From Clostridiales bacterium UBA1779 (lineage in GTDB: Bacteria; Bacillota; Clostridia; Oscillospirales; CAG-272), in assembly GCA_002314565.1 (NCBI GenBank), contig DCGL01000010.1:61307-69773 (forward strand): 8,467 nucleotides of DNA. The letters run 5' to 3'. The position numbers and the translations under genes were made by a program. Shown here piece after piece: positions 1 to 6,287 of this stretch; within the stretch, counting starts at the first letter, position 1, and the number at the start of each line of letters is the position of its first letter. Below the pieces are notes generated by a model that saw only the letters and a list, made by a program, of their open reading frames with translations, was not told the origin of the DNA and did no database searches.

Positions 1-1541
1 GATTTGTGATATCTGTATGCATCGCTGTAGCTTGAATCGGCGCTGACTGCTGCCATAAATTCCGTGACGGAGGCCCGCGCTTCGGCAATCTTTTGGTATT
101 TTGAAGCTTCAGCCTGATTGATTGCCGTGTCTCTCGCCGTTTCTGCTTCGCCGAGCGTCAGAGCAGAATAGCTTTCGGCCTGAAGAACAATCTGTTCGGC
201 CTGAATTTCGGCTGAGATAAGCTGCTGGTATTTTTCGGCAACGTCGACCGGCGGATGAATGCTTTCAAGCACGACGCTGACGATTTCAATTCCGATGCCT
301 CCGCGTTCTTCAAGTTTTTCCGTCAGTGCCGATTCAAAGGACGAAGCAAACGAAGAACGGTCAGCGGACAGAAGGGAATCAAGGTCGTTTCTGACGACGG
401 TATCGGTTATCAGCTCGTAAGCCATACCGCGAAGCATTCCCTCGGGAGAGGAAGAAGCGCGAAGATAAGCGTCAAGATTGCAGATTTTGTATTCAAGTCT
501 CAGATTGACGGAAACCAGTTCGTTTCCGCCGCCGAGAAGGAGTTTGAATTCTTTTGTTCCGTGTGTATCGGTCCAGATATTGTCCGTATCGCCGGAGGAC
601 TCGTATCCAACCGTGATTTTCTTTACGGTTCCGGTTTCGTATTTTTCGACGGTATCAAAGGGCCAGGGAAGGGTCAGGTGAATTCCGGGCTCAAGGGATG
701 TGTCCTTCAGCGTTCCGCAGCGTATGAGAACTCCTGTTTCATAGGGGTTGACCGTGTGGATTCCGCTTGATAGCCATACGAGCAGGCAAAGACTGACGGC
801 CGCCCAGGGGAGCAGGGTGGCGGCGAATTTCAGGCTCCACAGGCTGCGCATCGTAATGCCGGTCTGGTTTTCGAGATAGCCGAGAATGCCGTACTCCTTC
901 TTTCCGAGAAAAGGCAGGGGAACCGAAAAATCAGGTTCAGAGGCGTCCTCGGAGCGGATAAAACGGACGGCTGTGTTTACAATCGCAAACACTGCAAGGT
1001 ACGAAGCAAGTATTGACTCGGCCCATATGCCTGCACTCAGAGTTTCGTAAAAACCGAGAAGTCGTATAACTTCACAGATAAAGAGCGGTATGACTGCAAT
1101 GCGGGTGAAAATGCAGAAGGATATCAGGGTTCTGCCGAGGGCCGCACTGCGTCTGTCTTCTGCGGTTCCGTGCCGGATAATCTTTTCTGCAATCACCGAC
1201 AAAATAAAGATGAGTATCAGAATCAGTACGTCGGCCCAGCTCAGTGAATACGTAACGGTTTTCCGCTTCAGCAGGAAGACGCAGCCTGTTGCGGCTGCCG
1301 CCAATACTGCAAGTTCTGACGTAAGTCTTGCGAAAAAAGCCTTTTTCGATATCTGAGGAAACAGAAGCGGTATGAGCGACAGGCCCGTATAGAGAAATAT
1401 TACTGCCAGAAGTGCGCTTGGCAGGTACAGGTTGACGAAATACAATCCCAGAAGCAAAAGGCCGCAAAACGCAAGATAGCCGGCACAAAGAGGCGGAGCC
1501 GCAGTCCTGAGACTGAATTTATCGGGTGCTTTTTTATTCAT
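1..1541 (-). CDS. HflK-like SPFH/band-7 protein with polytopic N-terminus (partial, 3' end outside window)
   Basis: I translated this frame by hand; it is open for 513 codons from ATG at 1541 to the window edge. Residues 1-190 hold about six hydrophobic segments (near 18-38, 42-61, 75-91, 103-118, 138-156 and 172-190). A seventh lies at about 236-257, directly before the SPFH domain (about 260-430). The SPFH part carries the HflK-like sequence NPYETGVLIRCGTL and then PGIHLTLPWPFDTVEKY at 285-301. After it, about 434-495 is an Ala/Glu/Gln-rich coiled coil (AEIQAEQ, GEAETARDTAINQAEASKYQ), as in HflK. In the family, HflK with HflC forms a membrane cage around FtsH and modulates proteolysis. E. 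coli HflK has one membrane segment, so the long polytopic N-terminus is unusual. The gene starts 32 nt after the LRR lipoprotein gene ends, suggesting one transcript. SPFH membership is firm; a true HflK role is inferred, and hflC downstream is only a guess. Confidence 0.88.
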   Translation of the reverse strand, partial: MNKKAPDKFSLRTAAPPLCAGYLAFCGLLLLGLYFVNLYLPSALLAVIFLYTGLSLIPLLFPQISKKAFFARLTSELAVLAAAATGCVFLLKRKTVTYSLSWADVLILILIFILSVIAEKIIRHGTAEDRRSAALGRTLISFCIFTRIAVIPLFICEVIRLLGFYETLSAGIWAESILASYLAVFAIVNTAVRFIRSEDASEPDFSVPLPFLGKKEYGILGYLENQTGITMRSLWSLKFAATLLPWAAVSLCLLVWLSSGIHTVNPYETGVLIRCGTLKDTSLEPGIHLTLPWPFDTVEKYETGTVKKITVGYESSGDTDNIWTDTHGTKEFKLLLGGGNELVSVNLRLEYKICNLDAYLRASSSPEGMLRGMAYELITDTVVRNDLDSLLSADRSSFASSFESALTEKLEERGGIGIEIVSVVLESIHPPVDVAEKYQQLISAEIQAEQIVLQAESYSALTLGEAETARDTAINQAEASKYQKIAEARASVTEFMAAVSADSSYSDAYRYHK

Positions 1542-1547
1542 TCATTT

Positions 1548-1553
1548 CCTTCT
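1548..1553 (-). promoter_or_regulatory. Ribosome binding site deciding the HflK-like start
   Basis: On the minus strand AGAAGG ends 6 nt before the ATG at 1541. A second ATG at 1545 lies 4 nt upstream but reads Met-Asn-Glu-stop, so only the ATG at 1541 opens the long frame. Confidence 0.7.
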
Positions 1554-1573
1554 TTCGGAAGATAATCCGGCCG

Positions 1574-3421
1574 TCACCAGTCGGAAAGGATAACAAGATC
1601 GGCGAGATTGAGAGTTCCTTCGCCGGATATTTTCGAGATATACTCATCATATGAACCGGGATACAGAAGAATGAAGCATACGCAGTCTTCAAAGCTGTCG
1701 GCTCTGAGCGTTGAGAGCGTTTCGGGGACGTACAGCACTCTGAGATTGATGCAACTGTAAAAAGCTCTTGAGGACAGGGTTTCGAGCCTGTCTCCGAAGC
1801 TTGCGAATCTCAGAGAGTTGCAGTCGGCAAAAGAGTATTCCCCGACCTTTTCAACGTTTGAAAATTCAACAGACATCAGTTTTTCGCAGGAAACGAAAGC
1901 GTTGTCTTCGATGTGTCTGACCGAGTTTCCTGTGATGCTTGTCAGATTTCCGCAATAAGCGAAGGCCTGACGTCCTATGCAAACGACGTCTTCGCCGAGG
2001 TTCACGGACGTGATTGAGGTATTGTTTGAAAATACCGCGTCTGCAATATAACCGATTCCGGACGGAATAATTACCGCTTTATCGGTTCCGCGATATGCAA
2101 CGAGAACGGAGCCGAGAGTCACAAAGCTTCCTTTGCTGTTTTCAAGCCATGAGGTGCCGTCGAAAGCGTGGTGACCTATATGTCTGAGATTTTTTCCGCC
2201 GCTGACGGAAGAAAGTGAGGAGCACATATAAAAGGCCGCAGTGCAGATTTCCTCAAGAGTGTCAGGCAGAGTCACTGAAGAGAGTGCCGTCTTTTCGGAA
2301 AAAACCGCTTCGCCTATGGAAACGACCCGGTGACCGTCAAAACTGTCCGGGATTGAGAGAACAGCCGCTGCTCCGTCATATGCGGTAATCTGTGCACAGC
2401 CGTCGTCGAAAAGGACGTAGGTGTAGCCGTTCTGCGAATATGAACCCTGAAGGGCGGTACGCACGGCTGCGGTTTCGAAATTCGTCTTCCCTGCAGCTTT
2501 ATCGGAATAATTGCAGTAGGGTCTTATCGACAGCAGCTGCTCGTTTCCTTCGGCAATGACGATTCCGGACCATGCGGATTCACTGCCCGCATAGTTTACG
2601 GTTGAAAGACTGTCGCAGCCTGCAAAAGCTGAATCACCGACGGTTTTCAGCGTTTTCGGAAGTGTCAGCGTGCAGAGTGAAGAACAGGCACGGAAACAGA
2701 GAGTGCCAAGTGACGAAAGCTTTGAAGAAAATCTGACGTCGGAGAGGGAGGTGCATTTGACAAAGCATCCGTCAGGGACGGAGGTGAGCGAAGATATATC
2801 GGCATAGCCGAGAGAGGAGCACTCTTCAAAAGCGCCTTCACCGAGAGTCTTCAGTGAAGAAGGGAGGACGACCGATGACAGAGCCGAACAGTTCTGGAAA
2901 GCAGAGTCGCCGATAACCGTCAGCTTATTGCCGAAGCTTATTTGCGTCAGGGAAAGACAGCCGCAGAAGGCTGTGTTTCCTATTGACTTTGCGTTTTCAG
3001 AGCCGCGTATATACGTCAGATTCCGGCACATATAGAAAGCGGCATCGCCGATTTCCGAAGCTCCGCCGATATCGGCGACAGTCAGGGCCTCGCAGCCGTA
3101 AAATGCATTTTTTCCGATGCTGATTCCCGATCCTTCGATTTTCAGATACAGAAAATTGAGCTTATCACGGAACGCCTCATCGGCAATGCCGATGACCTTA
3201 TGTCCGTCGATTGTTTCGGGAATCGTCAGTTTTCCGTCGGAATCGGCAGTACCTCCGCTTATCGCGGCGCTGCCGTTTTCATATAAAGTATACGTATATC
3301 CGTCAAACTCGTTGCCCTCGGATACGACTGCATACTCAATTTCTCCGCAGCCGGCTATAGACGGAAGCAATAAAGCAAGAATACAGAGAAATACGATGGA
3401 ATAACGCAGTGTTTTATTCAT
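1574..3421 (-). CDS. BspA-type leucine-rich-repeat surface lipoprotein
   Basis: The 615-residue product begins with a lipoprotein signal: Lys/Arg near the start, a hydrophobic core at residues 8-20 and a lipobox I-A-G-C with the lipidated Cys at 25. It is therefore predicted to be anchored to the outer face of the membrane. The rest consists of about 22-23-residue BspA-like (LRR_5 type) repeats, each marked by an AFxxC step (for example AFYGC 106-110, AFQNC 174-178, AFAYC 486-490, AFYSC 553-557). There are two modules. Each opens with a header GYTYxL...G, then IPxxxDGHxVxxIG (41-80 and 332-370). The first closes with YAGSESAWSGI and GNEQLL (277-296), a spacer often seen between such arrays. 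Known BspA proteins mediate adhesion or protein binding, but the ligand here is unknown. No Shine-Dalgarno lies directly before the ATG, but the signal peptide fixes the start. It probably shares a transcript with the HflK-like gene downstream. Confidence 0.93.
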   Translation of the reverse strand: MNKTLRYSIVFLCILALLLPSIAGCGEIEYAVVSEGNEFDGYTYTLYENGSAAISGGTADSDGKLTIPETIDGHKVIGIADEAFRDKLNFLYLKIEGSGISIGKNAFYGCEALTVADIGGASEIGDAAFYMCRNLTYIRGSENAKSIGNTAFCGCLSLTQISFGNKLTVIGDSAFQNCSALSSVVLPSSLKTLGEGAFEECSSLGYADISSLTSVPDGCFVKCTSLSDVRFSSKLSSLGTLCFRACSSLCTLTLPKTLKTVGDSAFAGCDSLSTVNYAGSESAWSGIVIAEGNEQLLSIRPYCNYSDKAAGKTNFETAAVRTALQGSYSQNGYTYVLFDDGCAQITAYDGAAAVLSIPDSFDGHRVVSIGEAVFSEKTALSSVTLPDTLEEICTAAFYMCSSLSSVSGGKNLRHIGHHAFDGTSWLENSKGSFVTLGSVLVAYRGTDKAVIIPSGIGYIADAVFSNNTSITSVNLGEDVVCIGRQAFAYCGNLTSITGNSVRHIEDNAFVSCEKLMSVEFSNVEKVGEYSFADCNSLRFASFGDRLETLSSRAFYSCINLRVLYVPETLSTLRADSFEDCVCFILLYPGSYDEYISKISGEGTLNLADLVILSDW

Positions 3422-3434
3422 TTTTATGATAATG

Positions 3435-3453
3435 GCTTTTGAAGGGCAAAAGC
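3435..3453. other. Small perfect hairpin in the leader of the LRR lipoprotein gene
   Basis: GCTTTTG, a 5-nt loop, then CAAAAGC form a perfect 7-bp stem ending 13 nt before the LRR start codon at 3421. On the minus strand no T-run follows, so it is not a convincing terminator of the upstream membrane-protein gene. It might modulate initiation at a start that lacks a Shine-Dalgarno, or be incidental. The rest of the 121-nt gap (3422-3542) shows no clear promoter to my eye. Confidence 0.4.
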
Positions 3454-3542
3454 TTCCTTTCTTTTGGTTTGGGCGGCGGTTTTTTCGCAGCCAAATTGCC
3501 GGTGCTCAGAAGGCGAAGGTAGCAAAACAGTGATTGAGTGAT

Positions 3543-4412
3543 TTATCTTTCAGTCCCGGCTCCTTCTTTTTCCGCAGAGACGTGTTTTTCCGGAATCCGC
3601 TTCAGCGGGTCGTACTCAAAGTGAGGGCATCTTGCGTCGGGGGGCATACTGCCTTTTTTCTCGCAGAAGATATTGCCGCGTCCGGTTTCGGGAAGGTCGG
3701 CATATCGGCAAACCGCGCATACACCTTCTTTTTCGATTCTTGCGGCTTCCGCTTCGATTCTGTGAAGTCTTTCGATGTCCTCGCGTCTGAGCTCATCGCG
3801 GTTCTTGTCAAAGAAAAATGTAATGAACAAGAGGATGATAAACAGAGACAGCAGAGGAACTGCGGCGTAATGTACGGAAAAACCTGCAAAAGTCTGAATA
3901 TACGCAAGTCCTTCAGCGGCAGGGAAAACGACCGCAATTGTAGGCTCGAATTCGGTATCAGTCAGTGCAAGCAGCGAAAAATAGCAGAGAAGGATTGAAA
4001 GGCAGAAGAAAATCACCGTTGAAAAGAAAGTCAGTAAACGCCCGCCCTGCTTCGTAATTCCTTCAGAGCAGACAAGCACCGTGACACCGAGATAAACGAT
4101 GCCGAGGGCAACTGCTGCGAGAAAACCGATTGAATCGGAAATGAGCGGAACGTCGCCGCCTGCCGTTATTGCGCGCGCCGTGTTTTCAACGTCGGTCAGC
4201 AGAAATGCTGTCGGAATGACGTAAAGCGGCATACCGAGGAAAAAGCAAAGCAGCTTCCGTCTCAGCGGTGCTGCGTGCAGGCAGATGAAAATGCATATTG
4301 CAGCCAGAAGCGGGAAAAGAACCGAGCAGATAAGTGTCAGAAACTCCGCCGAATCCATAATACCCGAAACGGAATCGAAAACGGGATGCGAGATAATATC
4401 AGAAAATGGCAT
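3543..4412 (-). CDS. Polytopic membrane protein with C-terminal four-cysteine (probable metal-binding) tail
   Basis: I do not recognise a named family for this 289-residue protein. It has about five hydrophobic segments (near residues 24-46, 52-73, 94-115, 127-150 and 178-201). A charged, probably helical stretch follows at 202-228, rich in Arg and Glu. The tail contains C232-x2-C235, then FCEKKG with C250, then C262-PHFEYDPLKR. A CxxC...C.KKG...C..F.YDPLKR tail recurs, as I recall, in short uncharacterised clostridial proteins, and the four cysteines suggest Zn or Fe-S binding. By the positive-inside rule the tail should be cytosolic. The start at 4412 is chosen because GGAGG lies 5 nt upstream. 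An in-frame ATG at 4529 overlaps the -35 box of the gene's own promoter and cannot be on the transcript. It is first in a leftward group with the LRR lipoprotein and HflK-like genes. A role in membrane quality control is only a guess from that context. Confidence 0.8.
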   Translation of the reverse strand: MPFSDIISHPVFDSVSGIMDSAEFLTLICSVLFPLLAAICIFICLHAAPLRRKLLCFFLGMPLYVIPTAFLLTDVENTARAITAGGDVPLISDSIGFLAAVALGIVYLGVTVLVCSEGITKQGGRLLTFFSTVIFFCLSILLCYFSLLALTDTEFEPTIAVVFPAAEGLAYIQTFAGFSVHYAAVPLLSLFIILLFITFFFDKNRDELRREDIERLHRIEAEAARIEKEGVCAVCRYADLPETGRGNIFCEKKGSMPPDARCPHFEYDPLKRIPEKHVSAEKEGAGTER

Positions 4413-4417
4413 TGAAA

Positions 4418-4422
4418 CCTCC
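4418..4422 (-). promoter_or_regulatory. Strong ribosome binding site fixing the four-cysteine membrane protein start
   Basis: On the minus strand GGAGG (within GGCGGAGGTTT) sits 5 nt before ATG 4412. This argues against the longer frame beginning at 4529. Confidence 0.8.
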
Positions 4423-4500
4423 GCCGAAAAAACATGTTTTATGATGGAAACGCACTGCAAGCAAGCCGAACCGCGTCTCTCTATATAAATATACATAATA

Positions 4501-4529
4501 ATTATAGCAAATACTATATTCAAAGTCAA
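4501..4529 (-). promoter_or_regulatory. Leftward SigA-type promoter of the four-cysteine membrane protein gene
   Basis: Read on the minus strand, TTGACT (4529-4524) is separated by exactly 17 nt from TATAAT (4506-4501), and TGC precedes the -10 as an extended -10. This is nearly consensus. Transcription should start near 4494, giving a leader of about 80 nt before the GGAGG site. Confidence 0.82.
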
Positions 4530-4549
4530 ATATTTTTATGTTTCCGAGA

Positions 4550-4578
4550 TTGAATAATATGTGAAATTGTGATAAAAT
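4550..4578 (+). promoter_or_regulatory. Rightward SigA-type promoter of phoH-ybeY
   Basis: TTGAAT (4550-4555), a 17-nt spacer, then TAAAAT (4573-4578) preceded by TGA as an extended -10. The predicted start is near 4585, leaving a short leader of about 27 nt before phoH. It is back-to-back with the leftward promoter; the two -35 boxes are 20 nt apart. Confidence 0.78.
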
Positions 4579-4611
4579 TAATGCATCAAAGTTTAATTTT
4601 CCGGGGTACAA

Positions 4612-5673
4612 ATGGAAATAGAAAGAAGACTTATAAATACAGGTTCACCGGCGGTTACTGCCGAGCTGTTCGGGGCTGCCGATACAAACGTAAGAGCAGT
4701 TGAAACTGCTTTTTCCGTGCAGATTTCATCGCCCGGAGGCAAGAATTCCGACGAGGGGCAGAACAAGCTGCTCATAACGTCTGACAGTGCGGAAAATGCG
4801 GAAAAGGCGGAACGTTGCCTGAATATCCTCGTTGCAATGACGGTAAAAAACAAGGTTCTGACAGAACAGACAGTTCTTTACGTCATCTCGATGGTAAACG
4901 AAGGACGTGAGGACGAACTTACCGGTTTTGACGAAAACTGCATCTGCGTGACCTCGCGCGGCCGTGCAATCAAGCCGAAGACCGTCGGTCAGAGAAGATA
5001 CGTAGAACTGATAAAGAAAAACACGATAGTACTCGGAACCGGACCTGCCGGCACCGGCAAGACCTTTCTCGCCGTTGCAATGGCGGTCAAGGCTCTGCGA
5101 GACCATCAGGTAAACAAAATCATTCTCACACGCCCCGCAATCGAAGCCGGCGAAAAGCTCGGTTTTCTTCCGGGCGACCTTCAGAGCAAAATCGACCCCT
5201 ACCTGCGTCCTCTGTACGACGCACTCGGTGAGATGATGGGGCCTGAAAACTATATGCACGCCGTCGAAAAGCAGACGGTAGAGGTTGCTCCTCTTGCATA
5301 TATGCGCGGACGTACACTTGATGATGCATTCATAATCCTCGATGAGGCTCAGAATGCGACCTTCGAGCAGATGAAGATGTTCTTAACCCGTCTCGGAAAC
5401 AACTCAAAGGCAGTGGTGACGGGAGACCTGACCCAGACCGACCTGCCCTACGGGCAGCCGAGCGGACTTAAAACCGCTGTCCGCATACTTGACGGCATTG
5501 AAGGTATCGCAATTCATACGTTTACGGACTCCGACGTCGTAAGACACAAGCTGGTTCAGAAAATCATTCTTGCCTACGATAAATATGAAAAAGAGGAGTT
5601 CGCAAGGCGGAACCGCGCTGCATCCCCGAAGAAATTCAGAAGACTTACAAAAACGGAAGGAAATGAAAAATAA
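4612..5673 (+). CDS. phoH: PhoH family P-loop ATPase
   Basis: The 353-residue length is normal for bacterial PhoH (PhoL/YbeZ type). Residues 1-110 form the family's N-terminal region. The PhoH ATPase core follows: TVGQRRYVELI at 124-134, Walker A GPAGTGKT at 144-151, RPAIEAGEKLGFLPGDL at 174-190, Walker B with AFIILDEAQNAT at 239-250, and a VVTGDLTQTDLP segment at 268-279 resembling the helicase-like motif of the family. The tail after about 325 is basic and charged, and may bind RNA. PhoH proteins are cytosolic ATPases tied by genetics and conserved neighbourhood to YbeY and RNA or ribosome metabolism, although the biochemical role is poorly defined. The chosen ATG has a modest GGGG at 4603-4606, 5 nt upstream, and lies about 27 nt after the predicted transcription start. 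Its stop overlaps the ybeY start. Confidence 0.97.
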   Translation: MEIERRLINTGSPAVTAELFGAADTNVRAVETAFSVQISSPGGKNSDEGQNKLLITSDSAENAEKAERCLNILVAMTVKNKVLTEQTVLYVISMVNEGREDELTGFDENCICVTSRGRAIKPKTVGQRRYVELIKKNTIVLGTGPAGTGKTFLAVAMAVKALRDHQVNKIILTRPAIEAGEKLGFLPGDLQSKIDPYLRPLYDALGEMMGPENYMHAVEKQTVEVAPLAYMRGRTLDDAFIILDEAQNATFEQMKMFLTRLGNNSKAVVTGDLTQTDLPYGQPSGLKTAVRILDGIEGIAIHTFTDSDVVRHKLVQKIILAYDKYEKEEFARRNRAASPKKFRRLTKTEGNEK

Positions 5674-6152
5674 TGACACTTACAGTTGACTGGTGCGTTC
5701 GCTGCCGCAAGGAAAAGGTAAGCGAAGAACTGAAGAATCTTGTCGTAAAAGCAGTTAAAACCACACTTGAATATGAAAAACACGACGGCGATTTCGGAAT
5801 TTCGGTGACCTTCGTTTCCGACAGAATCATTCGCGAATTAAACCGCGAATACCGCGGAATCGACCGTGCCACCGACGTGCTGTCCTTCCCGATGGCAGAA
5901 GGCGGAGACCTTGAGGATGCCTTCGACGGCGAAAAATACGAGCTCGGCGACGTTGTGCTCTCTCTTGAGCACGCAAGAGCCCAGTCCGAGCTTTACGGTC
6001 ATTCCTTTGAAAGAGAAGCGGCTTTCCTTTGCGTCCATTCAGTCCTTCATCTGCTCGGCTACGATCACGAACTGAGCGATAAAGACGATGAAGATATGCG
6101 TGCCCGCCAGAGAGATATTATGAAGCTGATGGGACTTGAGGTCGCATCGTAA
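5673..6152 (+). CDS. ybeY: Endoribonuclease YbeY (16S rRNA maturation / ribosome quality control)
   Basis: The 159-residue product matches the usual YbeY size. It shows LNREYRGIDRATDVLSFP at 56-73, LGDVVLSLEHA at 91-101, and the metal-binding signature HSVLHLLGYDHE. The signature histidines are at 122, 126 and 132 and coordinate the catalytic zinc. The conserved family arginine is probably R61. YbeY is a cytosolic metal-dependent RNase needed for 16S rRNA 3'-end processing and 70S quality control. The ATG overlaps the phoH stop by one base (TAATG), and AAGG is 12 nt upstream, so translation is probably coupled to phoH. The gene is followed by a hairpin with a T-run, and nothing else of the usual era/dgkA neighbourhood follows. 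Confidence 0.97.
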   Translation: MTLTVDWCVRCRKEKVSEELKNLVVKAVKTTLEYEKHDGDFGISVTFVSDRIIRELNREYRGIDRATDVLSFPMAEGGDLEDAFDGEKYELGDVVLSLEHARAQSELYGHSFEREAAFLCVHSVLHLLGYDHELSDKDDEDMRARQRDIMKLMGLEVAS

Positions 6153-6169
6153 TAATTATCAATGAATTA

Positions 6170-6261
6170 CCGCCAAAACAATGCAGAGGTTTGTATACTC
6201 GGCATTGTTTTTCTTGAATTGAAAAAAACAATGCCGGGCGGAAAATATACAGCATTGTTTT
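6170..6261. repeat. Four-arm alternating inverted-repeat cluster between ybeY and the ABC genes
   Basis: AAAACAATGC occurs at 6175-6184 and 6225-6234. Its exact reverse complement GCATTGTTTT occurs at 6202-6211 and 6252-6261. The units are spaced 50 nt apart and both outer hairpins have 17-nt loops. The inner pair extends to a 13-bp perfect stem, CGGCATTGTTTTT (6200-6212) with AAAAACAATGCCG (6224-6236), around an 11-nt loop. Two more pairs (one G-U) can be added at its base. CCGCC at 6170-6174 also has its complement GGCGG at 6237-6241. The second hairpin is broadly the first in inverted orientation. It may be a non-autonomous repeat or a regulatory leader; no target-site duplication was visible. 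Confidence 0.75.
6175..6212 (+). terminator. Probable rho-independent terminator of phoH-ybeY
   Basis: A 10-bp stem, AAAACAATGC with GCATTGTTTT, encloses a 17-nt loop in which GAG and CTC can add pairs. The T-run after the stem reads TTTTTCTT, partly within the 3' arm. It begins 22 nt after the ybeY stop. The stem is AT-rich, so termination may be partial. The second hairpin (6225-6261) has its longer T-run on the opposite strand and would suit leftward transcription better. Confidence 0.6.
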
Positions 6262-6287
6262 ACAAAAAATAAGTGGTATTTGAAACA

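Noticed and set aside
255..770. A 171-codon open frame on the plus strand
   Set aside because: It is the antisense shadow of the HflK-like gene, whose minus-strand frame is continuous over the same bases and encodes clear SPFH motifs.
1072..1488. A 138-codon open frame on the minus strand
   Set aside because: It lies in a different frame from the HflK-like gene, within its membrane segment region; its translation is rich in Arg and Cys with no domain signal.
3471..3500. GC-rich imperfect hairpin (GGCTGCG / CGCCGCC on the minus strand) as terminator of the four-cysteine membrane gene
   Set aside because: The stem has a mismatch, and no T-run follows on the minus strand.
3534..3998. A 154-codon plus-strand frame opposite the four-cysteine membrane protein gene
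   Set aside because: It is an antisense shadow without a ribosome binding site or recognisable domain.
4413..4529. Longer start (ATG 4529) for the four-cysteine membrane protein
   Set aside because: It lies within the promoter's -35 box, upstream of the predicted transcription start, and has no ribosome binding site; ATG 4412 has GGAGG 5 nt upstream.
6175..6261. CRISPR-like array
   Set aside because: There are only two units, palindromic arms of 10 nt and spacers within the hairpins; no cas gene is present.
6153..6287. T-box or other known riboswitch controlling the ABC genes
   Set aside because: No T-box sequence or other conserved riboswitch core was found; only the simple alternating repeats are visible.
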